Positions 16,762 through 25,001 of a stretch of 64,000 bases of DNA are shown here, piece after piece (within the stretch, counting starts at the first letter, position 1; every line of letters starts with the position of its first letter). The translations under genes and the position numbers were made by a program. Source of the stretch: JANPBY01 sp963805505. GTDB lineage: Bacteria; Actinomycetota; Actinomycetes; DATJPE01. Where the stretch lies: contig CAWDUP010000007.1 of NCBI GenBank assembly GCA_963805505.1, positions 806,001 to 870,000 of the forward strand. Reading direction: 5' to 3'. The notes under the pieces are model-generated. The model made no database searches, was not told the DNA's origin, and saw only the letters and a program-made list of their open reading frames with translations.

Positions 16762-18192
16762 TCAGCGAGCCGCAGCGTGCAGCTCCGCAGCCAGCGACGC
16801 ACCGACTCTGGCATGCAGGCGGGTGCCGTCCTCGGTGTGCTCGGTCGCGATGACCTCTCCGTCATCGTGCACGCGCGCCACCAGGCTGCCGGCGGTGTAG
16901 GGCAACAGGACATCGACCTCGACCTCAGGACGTGGCAGATCCTGCGCGAGCGCGTCGACGAGGGCGTCCAGCCCCTCGCCGGTGCGAGCCGAGACTGCGA
17001 CGGAGTGCGGTTCCCGCCGATGCAGTCGCTCGACGACGTCGGGACTCGCCGCGTCGAGCTTGTTCAGGACGACGATCTCCGGCACGTGGCTGGCACCGAT
17101 CTCGGCCAGCACCTCCCGGACGGCGGCCAGCTGCCCCTCCGGGTCAGCGTCAGAGGCATCGACGACGTGCAGGATCAGGTCGGCATCGGCGACCTCTTCC
17201 AGGGTCGAGCGGAAGGCCTCGACCAGCTGGTGAGGCAGGTGCCGCACGAACCCGACGGTGTCGGTCAGGGTGAACGTTCGACCGTCGGGGGTCGTTGCCC
17301 GGCGGATCGTCGGGTCGAGCGTGGCGAACAGGGCATCCTCCACGAGCACTCCCGCCCCGGTCAGCCGGTTGAGGAGGGAGGACTTCCCGGCGTTGGTGTA
17401 GCCGGTGATGGCGACGCTCGGGACCGAGTTGCGTCTGCGTTCGCCGCGCTGGGTCGCCCGGACTGTCGCCATCTCCTTGAGCTCGCGCCGCAGCTTGGCG
17501 ATCGACTTGCCGATCCGCCGCCGGTCGGTCTCGATCTTGGTCTCCCCCGGCCCACGGGTGCCGATGCCGGCGCCACCGGCGACTCGGCCGCCGGCCTGAC
17601 GGGACAACGACTGACCCCAGCCGCGCAGCCGAGGGAGCATGTACTGCATCTGGGCGAGGGAGACCTGGGCCTTCCCCTCCTTGGAGGACGCGTGCTGGGC
17701 GAAGATGTCGAGAATCAGCCAGGTGCGGTCGACGACCTTCACCTTGACGATGTCCTCGAGGTGATTGAGCTGACCTGGGGTCAGCTCGCCGTCGCAGATG
17801 ACGGTGTCGGCGCCCGTCGCGATGACCACGTCCCGTAGCTCGCGAGCCTTGCCCGAACCGATGTAGGTGGCGGCATCGGGGCGCGCCCGGCGTTGCATCA
17901 GCCCCTCCAGCACCTCAGAGCCGGCCGTCTCGGCAAGCGCGGCCAGCTCGTGCAGGCTGTTCTCCGCGTCGGCAGCCGTGCCCTCGGTCCATACGCCGAC
18001 CAGCACGACCCGCTCAAGGCGCACCTGCCGGTATTCGACCTCGGTGACGTCGGCAAGCTCGGTCGACAAGCCGGCGACCCGGCGCAGGGCCTGCCGCTCT
18101 TCGAGGTCCAGCTGCAGCCCGTCCGCGCCGAACTCGTCGTCGACCTCCCCGGCCCCTTCGGTCCACATCGGTTCACTCAACGGTTCAGTCAT
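16762..18192 (-). CDS. hflX: GTPase HflX
   Basis: Ribosome-associated GTPase that splits stalled or hibernating 70S ribosomes. In mycobacteria it is linked to hypoxia and macrolide tolerance. ATG 18192 gives 476 aa. The N-terminal HflX domain includes YIGSGKARELRD and RTWLILDIFAQHA. A coiled-coil linker follows, with GPGETKIETDRRRI and a GIGTRGPGE segment. The G domain has G1 GYTNAGKSSL, G3 DTVGFVRHLP and G4 NKLD. A C-terminal extension of about 90 aa follows. The frame can extend 13 codons upstream to 18231, but that segment does not look conserved. Neighbour dapF-miaA-miaB order is the standard actinobacterial one. Confidence 0.95.
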   Translation of the reverse strand: MTEPLSEPMWTEGAGEVDDEFGADGLQLDLEERQALRRVAGLSTELADVTEVEYRQVRLERVVLVGVWTEGTAADAENSLHELAALAETAGSEVLEGLMQRRARPDAATYIGSGKARELRDVVIATGADTVICDGELTPGQLNHLEDIVKVKVVDRTWLILDIFAQHASSKEGKAQVSLAQMQYMLPRLRGWGQSLSRQAGGRVAGGAGIGTRGPGETKIETDRRRIGKSIAKLRRELKEMATVRATQRGERRRNSVPSVAITGYTNAGKSSLLNRLTGAGVLVEDALFATLDPTIRRATTPDGRTFTLTDTVGFVRHLPHQLVEAFRSTLEEVADADLILHVVDASDADPEGQLAAVREVLAEIGASHVPEIVVLNKLDAASPDVVERLHRREPHSVAVSARTGEGLDALVDALAQDLPRPEVEVDVLLPYTAGSLVARVHDDGEVIATEHTEDGTRLHARVGASLAAELHAAAR

Positions 18193-18266
18193 CGTGCATC
18201 CAGGGTCGCACGGCGAAGCCACGAGCCCCAATCCTTTTCAACCACCGCCTGCGGCTGACAGTGACC

Positions 18267-19079
18267 TCAACTGGGAGACAGGGTCCTGGGGTGGGCGCAT
18301 TCGTTCGCCGTCGTGAGCAGCCCAACGAGCTCGTCGGCCTCCGCTTCCAACAACGAGGCGAATACCGGCTCCGCCAGCGCGTCGGTGAGGTCCTCGACCG
18401 CCGTACGGGCCCCCGCCAGGTCACTGACCTGCGGATAGGGCGCCGGCCAGCCGAAGAAGGCCGCGTTGCCCTCACCGCCTGGTCCAGCGAGCACCGCGTC
18501 GAGCGGGCGCATCCGCATCGCGCGGACCGCCACGGCATGCACCGCCATCCGATGCTCACGCAGCAGATGGGCGGCAAAGGCGACCCGGGCAAGATCATCT
18601 CCCACCTCGGGCCGGTCGAGGGCACGCCAGCCGGCGAAGATCGGGGCACACACGGGATCTGCCTGGGCGGCGAGGGGCTCCAGCAGGTCGGCCAGGCGCG
18701 CGGCGTCGGCGAAACCATCGAGGCGAGCTCGGCCCCAGGCAAAACACGCCTGCCGGAACCGCTCAGCGCCGACTTCGGGGGAGATACCGGCAGCGCGACG
18801 CTCGGCCCAGCCACGTCGGACAGTCTCCGGGTTGAAGAACACCAGGGCCGCGACGACGACATCGGCGTCGACGTCACCGAGCACCCCGCACCGCCCGGTG
18901 AAGTAGGCCGCCCAAGGATTGGCCAGCCCGTTGGCCTCAGCTGCCGCCTTGGCCTGCCGAGAAATCATGAAACCGCCACCGAGGGAACCGATCATCGCGG
19001 CCACCCTCGGGGCGACGGCGACCCGATCCGGCGCGGCCACGCCAAGACTGAGACTGGGACTCGCACTGGGATCTGACAC
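18267..19079 (-). CDS. SalK/SCO6745-family protein of unknown function
   Basis: A 270-aa soluble alpha-helical protein. The core pattern ANPWAAYFTGRCGVLGDVD, VFFNPETVRRGW, and a later ARLADLLEPLAA region match the family annotated as SalK or SCO6745, which is widespread in actinobacteria. A helix-turn-helix has been claimed for it but the function is not established. The start is GTG 19079 because a TAGAGT hexamer ends exactly 7 nt before it. A TTG-started longer form reaches 19112. The N-terminal 30 residues are low-complexity. It sits between dapF and hflX on the same strand, but no shared pathway is evident. Confidence 0.75.
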   Translation of the reverse strand: MSDPSASPSLSLGVAAPDRVAVAPRVAAMIGSLGGGFMISRQAKAAAEANGLANPWAAYFTGRCGVLGDVDADVVVAALVFFNPETVRRGWAERRAAGISPEVGAERFRQACFAWGRARLDGFADAARLADLLEPLAAQADPVCAPIFAGWRALDRPEVGDDLARVAFAAHLLREHRMAVHAVAVRAMRMRPLDAVLAGPGGEGNAAFFGWPAPYPQVSDLAGARTAVEDLTDALAEPVFASLLEAEADELVGLLTTANECAHPRTLSPS

Positions 19080-19086
19080 GCTGGCG

Positions 19087-19092
19087 ACTCTA
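19087..19092 (-). promoter_or_regulatory. -10 hexamer of the SalK-like gene, leaderless start
   Basis: TAGAGT (within TATAGAGT) on the minus strand, 7 nt before GTG 19079. It decides the start. Confidence 0.45.
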
Positions 19093-19131
19093 TAGCGCGC
19101 AGCGCGGGTCAACCGTGCGCCGCCAGTGACC

Positions 19132-19995
19132 TCAGGGAAGGGAGAGGGTTCCGGAGGCCACGAGGACGGCCGGCCCTCGTAGGTCCATGGTTGCGTCCTC
19201 GCGCTCGGTCACCAGCAACTGGCCGCCTGGAACGTCGACCCGCCACGTCTCGGGGGCCGCGACACCGTCACCGGCCAAGTGGCGGCGCGCGGCGGCCACC
19301 GCGGCGCAGGCACCCGTGCCGCAGGACCGGGTCTCCCCCACCCCCCGCTCGTGAACGCGCATTGCCAGGTGGCCCGGCACGATGAGCTGGACGAACTCGA
19401 TATTCGCTCCCTCCTTCAGGGCGCCCGCTGGGCCGAGTCCAGGCGCCTCATGGAGAGCGCCAGCCTCGGTCAGCGCCTCGACGAACACGACCGCGTGCGG
19501 GTTGGGCATGGTCACGGCCATGGCCGGCCACCGCCGGTCACCGACGCAGACGTACGGCTGACCGGACCCTTCCGTCCCGTTCGGGAACCCGAGCGGCCCG
19601 AGCCGGGCGCTGAGACTCCCGTCGTCCATCACCTGCACGGGCGTGACGCCGGAGCGCGTCGCCACGTTGACCACCGGTCCGTTCGCAAGGCGCTCTTCCA
19701 GCAGGTAGCGCACGAACACCCGGATGCCGTTGCCGCACATCTCGGCCACCGACCCATCGGCGTTGCGATAGTCCATGAACCAATCGGTCGAGTCCGCCTG
19801 CTCGCGGACAGCCGGCTCCGCGCTGCTGGCCGTGCGCATGACCCGCAGCACGCCATCGCCCCCGAGTCCGGAACGCCTGTCACAGATCGCGGAGACCAGG
19901 GCGGCATCAAGGACCAGGCTGCCGTCGGGATCTGGGAGCAGGACGAAGTCGTTGGCGGTTCCGTGACCTTTGACGAACCGGATCCCATGCGTCAC
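19132..19995 (-). CDS. dapF: diaminopimelate epimerase
   Basis: Converts LL- to meso-diaminopimelate for lysine and peptidoglycan without a cofactor. GTG 19995 gives 287 aa, starting at the conserved FVKGHGTANDFVLL. The longer frame to 20073 adds a non-conserved Ala/Arg-rich head overlapping miaA. The two catalytic Cys are in MCGNGIRVF and in RSCGTGACAAVAAA, each followed by the phosphate/backbone-binding glycine-rich turn. PNPHAVVFV is also present. It follows miaA by 34 nt on the same strand, as in mycobacteria. dapA and dapB are also in this window but far apart. Confidence 0.95.
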   Translation of the reverse strand: MTHGIRFVKGHGTANDFVLLPDPDGSLVLDAALVSAICDRRSGLGGDGVLRVMRTASSAEPAVREQADSTDWFMDYRNADGSVAEMCGNGIRVFVRYLLEERLANGPVVNVATRSGVTPVQVMDDGSLSARLGPLGFPNGTEGSGQPYVCVGDRRWPAMAVTMPNPHAVVFVEALTEAGALHEAPGLGPAGALKEGANIEFVQLIVPGHLAMRVHERGVGETRSCGTGACAAVAAARRHLAGDGVAAPETWRVDVPGGQLLVTEREDATMDLRGPAVLVASGTLSLP

Positions 19996-20029
19996 AGACG
20001 CAATGCTCGCACGGGCGCGGGGAGAAGCC

Positions 20030-21004
20030 TCAAGAGACGCCGGCGCGAGCGCCCTGGACCGCGGCGCGCGCATCGTCGGCCAATCGAGGACTGTCGGCCG
20101 CCAGCCAGCGGATCCGAGAGTCGCGTCGAAACCAAGACTCCTGACGTCGGGCGAATCGACGTGTCGACGTCACTGTCTGCCGGCGCGCGGCATCGAGATC
20201 GGTGTCGCCGTTGAGGAACCCCAGCACCTGGGCGTAGCCCAGCGCTTGACTGGCCGTCTTGCCCTTCCGCAGGCCGTGCTGCTCGGCAAGATGACGGACC
20301 TCGTCGACCAGGCCTGCCGCGAACATCGCGTCGATGCGGGCCTCGATCCTGCTTGCCAGATCAGGGCGCGGGCGAGTCAGGCCGAGCTGAACGACGAACG
20401 GATAGTGCTGTCGCGGCTCGGGAAGCTTCGCCGAGTAGGAGCCTTCGAGCTCGACCACCTCCAACGCGCGGACGATCCGGCGTCCGTTCGCTGCGTCGAT
20501 CGAGCTTGCGGCGGGCGGATCGAGGGCGGTCAGTCGATCGTGCAGCACTGCTGGTCCGACGTCCTCGAGCTCGGCTTCGAGCGAAGCACGTACCGCAGCG
20601 TCGGTCGCCGGGAAGTCGAGGTCGTCGAGCAGCGCGCGAACGTAGAGCCCGGATCCCCCCACAACCACCACCGCACAGCCCCGCCCGAGCAGCGCGTCGA
20701 CCTGCCCCCTGGCCAGGTCGCGGTAGGCGACCACGCTCGCGGGTCGGGTCACCGGCCACACGTCCAGCAGGTGGTGCGGGATGCCTCTTCGCTGCTCGAG
20801 GGTCAGCTTCGCCGTGCCGATGTCCATGCCCTCGTACAGCTGCATCGAATCGGCGTTGACGACCTCAGCCCCGATCGACGTGGCCAAGGACACCGCGAGG
20901 TCGGACTTGCCCGTGGCCGTGGCGCCGACGACAGCCACGACTGGCGGCGTTGCGGCGTTACCCCAGACGGAGGGCGACTCCGGAGCGGAGGACATGACGT
21001 CCAT
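20030..21004 (-). CDS. miaA: tRNA dimethylallyltransferase MiaA
   Basis: Adds an isopentenyl group to A37 of tRNAs reading UNN codons, the substrate for MiaB. It is 324 aa. The P-loop VGATATGKSDLAV is at about 26-38, followed by NADSMQLYEGMDIGTAK, PHHLLD, VGGSGLYVRALLDDLDF with the tRNA-contacting residues, and GRRIVRALEV. The start can be ATG 21004 or ATG 20995 (MSSAPES), which the sequence does not decide. It lies in the same direction as miaB, separated by an antitoxin-like gene on the opposite strand and a MEMO-like gene. Confidence 0.96.
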   Translation of the reverse strand: MDVMSSAPESPSVWGNAATPPVVAVVGATATGKSDLAVSLATSIGAEVVNADSMQLYEGMDIGTAKLTLEQRRGIPHHLLDVWPVTRPASVVAYRDLARGQVDALLGRGCAVVVVGGSGLYVRALLDDLDFPATDAAVRASLEAELEDVGPAVLHDRLTALDPPAASSIDAANGRRIVRALEVVELEGSYSAKLPEPRQHYPFVVQLGLTRPRPDLASRIEARIDAMFAAGLVDEVRHLAEQHGLRKGKTASQALGYAQVLGFLNGDTDLDAARRQTVTSTRRFARRQESWFRRDSRIRWLAADSPRLADDARAAVQGARAGVS

Positions 21005-21066
21005 CCTGTCCTAGGTTGGGCGACAGCCTGCCCGACGGCGGGGAACCCCAGACGAACGGAGCACCC

Positions 21067-21273
21067 ATGAGCATGTTCGACCAGGCCAAGGACCTGCTGA
21101 GCGACAATTCCGAGAAGATCAAGGACCTGGTGACCGATCACGGCGACGAGATCGACTCGGCCGTCGACTCGCTGACCGACAAGGTCGACGACCTGACCGG
21201 CGGAAAGTCAGCCTCGATCACCGAGCAGATCGACCGAGCCGTCGACAGCGGCACCGACAAGCTCGCGGAGTAG
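21067..21273 (+). CDS. MT0933-type antitoxin-like small protein
   Basis: A 68-aa very acidic, amphipathic helical protein with the pattern MFDQAKDLLSDNSEKIKDL, then repeated Val-Asp-Ser-Leu-Thr-Asp-Lys-like turns. This matches the MT0933 antitoxin family (Pfam PF14013), a weakly characterised actinobacterial group. ATG 21067 is chosen because GGAG lies 5 nt upstream. No toxin partner is adjacent: the flanking genes are miaA and a MEMO-like gene, both on the other strand. Real toxin-antitoxin function is therefore doubtful, and the family may have another role such as a stress or membrane-associated helical protein. Confidence 0.72.
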   Translation: MSMFDQAKDLLSDNSEKIKDLVTDHGDEIDSAVDSLTDKVDDLTGGKSASITEQIDRAVDSGTDKLAE

Positions 21274-21278
21274 CCGCG

Positions 21279-21971
21279 TCATCGGGTCCAGAGGCCGACG
21301 ACGTAGCCGACGCCATACGGCGCTAGCGCGCTGTCGACGCGCGCGTTCCCGGCCGGCGCCTCACCCCACCAGCTGGCCGCCACTCGCCAGGCTGGGCCCC
21401 CGTCGGCGCCGACGGCCGCAGCAGTAGAGCTGTCCAGGGCGGCGAGAGCGCGCGGATCACCACCGGAGATGGCGGCGACGACGGACTCGTCGTAACTCTC
21501 AGCGCCAGGGTGATAGCCGCGAGGAGCCTTCGCGGTACGGGTCGATGCCCCGTCGCCGACGACGAGAAGCAGGATGTCTCCCGGGGGCGCCATGGCGGTC
21601 GCGGTTGGTCGCCCGGGCGCCTGTTGATAGCGGCGGCGGCCGGCGGGCAGCTCCATCCGGTCCAGCAGCCAGGCACCGATGAGCAGGCCCAGCGGGAGTT
21701 GTTGCACCGGTCCAGCACCCGCTCCGACGGGTACATCCACCCCCCACGCGCGAAAGCTGCCGGTCGTGTCACCAGCGTGCGTCTGATCGGACCCAGACCC
21801 GAGGACGACGACGGTCGGCCGCACGTCGTGATGCTCGGCGATCGAGCACAGCTCCTCGACAACCCCGTCGCAGGCGCCAAGGACCTCACGCACGTCGGCC
21901 GCGGCGCCACCGGCGAGGTCTGGGACGAGAACGGGGGCGGCCGGGCAGAACGCGGCCCCGAGCACCGACAC
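21279..21971 (-). CDS. MEMO/class III extradiol dioxygenase-like protein, possibly lacking a metal ligand
   Basis: About 230 aa. It resembles the proteins found between miaB and miaA in many actinobacteria, which have the fold of subunit B of class III extradiol dioxygenases. In those, as I recall, the N terminus reads close to VCPHPPLLVPEL. Here it is FCPAAPVLVPDL, so the metal-binding His is Ala. VVVLGSGSDQTH holds another conserved position, and LLVVGDGASTRTAKAPRGYHPGAESYD follows the family. The function is unknown and catalysis is doubtful. The start is GTG 21971 or 21965, 5-11 nt after the miaB stop, so the gene is probably co-transcribed with miaB. Confidence 0.68.
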   Translation of the reverse strand: MSVLGAAFCPAAPVLVPDLAGGAAADVREVLGACDGVVEELCSIAEHHDVRPTVVVLGSGSDQTHAGDTTGSFRAWGVDVPVGAGAGPVQQLPLGLLIGAWLLDRMELPAGRRRYQQAPGRPTATAMAPPGDILLLVVGDGASTRTAKAPRGYHPGAESYDESVVAAISGGDPRALAALDSSTAAAVGADGGPAWRVAASWWGEAPAGNARVDSALAPYGVGYVVGLWTR

Positions 21972-21976
21972 CGTGG

Positions 21977-23455
21977 TCAGCTCGGAGCGGGCACGCCGAC
22001 CCGCGGGAGCCCGAGCAGGACACCTGACCGGACGCTCGCCTCGGCGTCGACACGGATGGCCCACGCGTCCCCAGCGGCCGTACGACGCAACGAGCGCACG
22101 GGTCCGTCGGCCACGAGGTGGTGCGGAGCCGCCGAAGTGATCGTGACCTCGACGACGTCACCGGGCCGCGGCGGCTGGCCCTTCGAGACGTCCGGGAGGA
22201 AATGCACCAGGCGGTTGTCCTTGGCCCTTCCGGACAATCGGTGCGTAGCGCTGTCCTTGCGGCCTTCGCCGTCAGCGACGAGCACCTCCACGCTGCTTCC
22301 CACCTGGGCGAGATTCTCCTCCCACGAGATCTGGTCCTGCAGGGCGATCAGCCGCTCATAGCGTTCCTGGACGACCGGCTTAGGCACCGGATCGGCCATG
22401 GACGCAGCGGGGGTGCCCGGGCGCGGTGAGTACTGAAACGTAAAGGCACTGGCGAAGCGCGCGGTCCGCACCACATCGAGGGTGGCCTGGAAGTCGGCCT
22501 CGGTCTCCCCTGGGAAGCCCACGATGATGTCGGTGGTGATGGCCGCGTCGGGCAGCTGCGCGCGCACGTCGTCGATGATCGACAGGTAGCGCTCCTGGCG
22601 GTAGCTGCGCCGCATGGCCTTGAGCACGGAGTCGGAGCCGGACTGCAGGGGCATGTGCAGGCTCGGCATGACGTTGGGCGTCTCGGCCATGGCCTCGATG
22701 ACGTCGAGGGTGAAGTCCCGCGGATGTGGGCTGGTGAACCGCACGCGCTCCAGACCCGCGACTCCTCCGCAGGCGCGCAGCAACTTGCCGAAGGCCCGCC
22801 GGTCGCCGAACTCCACGCCGTAGGAGTTGACGTTCTGCCCGAGCAAGGTGACCTCGAGAACACCTTCAGCGACCAAGGCCTCGACCTCGGCGAGCACGTC
22901 GCCGGGGCGTCGGTCCTTCTCTACGCCGCGCAGGCTGGGGACGATGCAGAACGTGCAGGTGTTGTTGCACCCCACAGAGATCGACACCCAGCCGGAGTAC
23001 GTGCTGTCACGGCGCGTCGGCAGCGCCGACGGGAAGATCTCGAGGGCCTCCAGGATCTCCACCTGCGCCTCGTCGTTGTGGCGGGCGCGCTCGAGCAGGA
23101 CCGGCAGCGACCCGATGTTGTGCGTCCCGAACACGACGTCCACCCACGGTGCGCGTCGAACGACCTCGCCGCGGTCCTTCTGCGCCAGGCACCCGCCCAC
23201 GGCGATCTGCATCCCCGGGCGGGTCGCCTTCACCGGCGCGAGGTGGCCGAGGTTGCCGTAGAGCTTGTTGTCGGCGTTCTCCCTGACCGCGCAGGTGTTG
23301 AAGACGACGACGTCGGCATCCTCTGCGTCGGGCGCCTTGGCATAACCAGCGGCCTCCAGGACGCCGGCGAGACGCTCGGAGTCATGGACGTTCATCTGGC
23401 AGCCGTAGGTTCGCACGGAATACGTGCGGGGCTCGACTGCTGTGGTGCCGTCCAT
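21977..23455 (-). CDS. miaB: tRNA-2-methylthio-N6-dimethylallyladenosine synthase MiaB
   Basis: Radical SAM methylthiotransferase that completes ms2i6A37 after MiaA. It has 492 aa from ATG 23455. The N-terminal UPF0004 domain has RTYGCQMNVHDSE, NTCAVRENAD and AVGGCLAQKD, supplying the three Cys of the auxiliary cluster. The radical SAM motif is VGCNNTCTFCIVP. A C-terminal TRAM domain covers about the last 70 residues (GDVVEVTITSAAPHHLVADG). The start is supported by a TATCCT hexamer 7 nt upstream. The longer frame upstream overlaps the divergent kinase-like gene and is not conserved. Confidence 0.96.
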   Translation of the reverse strand: MDGTTAVEPRTYSVRTYGCQMNVHDSERLAGVLEAAGYAKAPDAEDADVVVFNTCAVRENADNKLYGNLGHLAPVKATRPGMQIAVGGCLAQKDRGEVVRRAPWVDVVFGTHNIGSLPVLLERARHNDEAQVEILEALEIFPSALPTRRDSTYSGWVSISVGCNNTCTFCIVPSLRGVEKDRRPGDVLAEVEALVAEGVLEVTLLGQNVNSYGVEFGDRRAFGKLLRACGGVAGLERVRFTSPHPRDFTLDVIEAMAETPNVMPSLHMPLQSGSDSVLKAMRRSYRQERYLSIIDDVRAQLPDAAITTDIIVGFPGETEADFQATLDVVRTARFASAFTFQYSPRPGTPAASMADPVPKPVVQERYERLIALQDQISWEENLAQVGSSVEVLVADGEGRKDSATHRLSGRAKDNRLVHFLPDVSKGQPPRPGDVVEVTITSAAPHHLVADGPVRSLRRTAAGDAWAIRVDAEASVRSGVLLGLPRVGVPAPS

Positions 23456-23462
23456 GCCGTCC

Positions 23463-23468
23463 AGGATA
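23463..23468 (-). promoter_or_regulatory. miaB -10 hexamer, leaderless start
   Basis: TATCCT on the minus strand, 7 nt before ATG 23455. It decides the miaB start. Confidence 0.45.
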
Positions 23469-23549
23469 GGTGTGCGCGAGCCTTGCCCCTGCCCGCACGT
23501 GGCGAGACCACCCTCGAGGACGGCTGTGCCCGGCTGGCACGCTGGCCCG

Positions 23550-24389
23550 GTGCCGCTGGTCAACTACGCCGACGTCCTGGGCCTGGACGCCTCGAGGCTC
23601 ACGTTGGCTTGCGGGCAACGCCACGACGTGGTCCTCGACGCGACCAGTCAGCTGGCTTGGCGGTTCCCGCGTACCGCCCTCGCGCTGGAAGCGCTGCCCC
23701 GCTGTGCCGGTCAGGCGTCGCGCGCCCACCAGCTCGGCCTCGGCGCCCCACAAACCGTCGACGTGGTCCTCGGCCACCTCGGGGTCGCTCGGATGGGAAG
23801 TCGGCTGGTGGCGGGAGTGGGCCTGAGCCCAGCCGTCACGAGTCGGCTGTCGACCACCGCTCGTCGACGACTGGTCAGCGATTTGGCCGGGACGCTCGCG
23901 CGGCTGGCGGCTGCCCCGACCGACGGCTGGCCGGGTGAACCGCTGAGCTGGTCGCAGCGTTGGCTGGCTCTCACCGAGCGCCTCGCATCCGACGTCCTTC
24001 CGCTGATCACCGACGTCGATCAGCGTGCTCGGGCCGAGCACGAACTGGCCGATGCAGCAGCGGCGGCGGCTAGCTGCGCGGAGGTCGGGGTCATCCATGC
24101 AGACCTGGGTGGCGAGAACCTGCACGTGGATCCGCGCAGCGGCGCCGTCGTCGGCATCCTCGACTGGGATGAGGCCGGACCCGGCGACCCGGCGGTCGAC
24201 CTGGCCGCGATGCTCGCTCATGCCGAGCCGTGGCTGCGGGACGCCTTGCTCGCGTACGACCGGCAGACTCGGGCGCTAGCCAGTCGGGCGCGGGCCTACG
24301 CCGGCACCTTCGCGATGCAGGAGGCACTGTGGGGACTGGATGACGGCGATCCCGAAGCCGTCGACCGAGGGCTCGCGGGCTATCGCTGA
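23550..24389 (+). CDS. aminoglycoside phosphotransferase (APH)-fold kinase
   Basis: A 279-aa soluble small-molecule kinase-like protein. The catalytic loop is VIHADLGGENLHV and the metal-binding segment is VVGILDWDEAGPGDPAVDLA, both typical of the APH/choline kinase superfamily. The invariant His-Gly-Asp is His-Ala-Asp here, which is tolerated in the superfamily. The substrate is unknown, and resistance should not be assumed. GTG 23550 is chosen because the upstream frame runs into the miaB promoter region. It is divergent from miaB and converges with recX. Confidence 0.82.
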   Translation: MPLVNYADVLGLDASRLTLACGQRHDVVLDATSQLAWRFPRTALALEALPRCAGQASRAHQLGLGAPQTVDVVLGHLGVARMGSRLVAGVGLSPAVTSRLSTTARRRLVSDLAGTLARLAAAPTDGWPGEPLSWSQRWLALTERLASDVLPLITDVDQRARAEHELADAAAAAASCAEVGVIHADLGGENLHVDPRSGAVVGILDWDEAGPGDPAVDLAAMLAHAEPWLRDALLAYDRQTRALASRARAYAGTFAMQEALWGLDDGDPEAVDRGLAGYR

Positions 24390-24423
24390 CGCGTCGCCTC
24401 TGCCGGGCCAGGGCCATCGATGG

Positions 24424-24987
24424 TCAGTCGTCGCTTGGCGTCCAGCCCTCCCCCTCGACGGCCTCGCGTACGACGGCGAACGCCAGCCCCGGCGAGTACC
24501 CCTTGCGGGCCAGCATCCCGGTCAGTCGCCGAACCCGAGCTTGCGTCGTCAAGGATCGGGTCGCCGCGAGCTTGCGAGCAACCAGGGCCTCCGCCGCCGC
24601 GCGTTCGTCCTGAGCGTTCACGCTCTCCAGCGCCTGGGCGATGGTCTCGTCGGCGACCCCCTTGTTGCGCAGCTCGTGAGCCAGCGCGCGCCGGGACAGG
24701 CCCTTCCCAGCCTGCCTGGACTCGACCCATGCCGCCGCGAAGGAGGCGTCGTCGATCAGCCCCACCTCGGTGAAACGTTCCAGCACCACGGCCGCGGCTG
24801 CGGGCGGCACGTTGCGCTTGGCCAGCGTGGTGGCGAGCTGGGCCCGCGTCCTCGGCCCCCGTTCGAGCTGACGCAGACAGATCGTGCGGGCTACCGACTC
24901 CGGGTTGGCCTCCGCCTCGGACTGGGGAAGTTCATCGCGGCTGGAGCCGCCATGAGCTTCCCCATGGCGGGCGGGCGAGCCGGACAA
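24424..24987 (-). CDS. recX: RecA regulatory protein RecX
   Basis: Binds RecA filaments and limits their activity. It is 187 aa, three tandem three-helix repeats, mostly acidic at the ends. Family segments are CLRQLERGPRTRAQL, LIDDASFAAAWVESRQ and RRALAHELRNKGV, then RVRRLTGMLARKGYSPGLAFAVVREAV. It starts 14 nt after the recA stop, the classical recA-recX order, and should be induced with recA in SOS. Because recA holds an intein, RecX would see active RecA only after splicing. Confidence 0.94.
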   Translation of the reverse strand: MSGSPARHGEAHGGSSRDELPQSEAEANPESVARTICLRQLERGPRTRAQLATTLAKRNVPPAAAAVVLERFTEVGLIDDASFAAAWVESRQAGKGLSRRALAHELRNKGVADETIAQALESVNAQDERAAAEALVARKLAATRSLTTQARVRRLTGMLARKGYSPGLAFAVVREAVEGEGWTPSDD

Positions 24988-25001
24988 AGCAGACCGACCG
25001 T

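Noticed and set aside
15110..16900. 596-codon plus-strand open frame opposite dinG
   Set aside because: Shadow of dinG; no start site or domain, and it runs into the hflX end.
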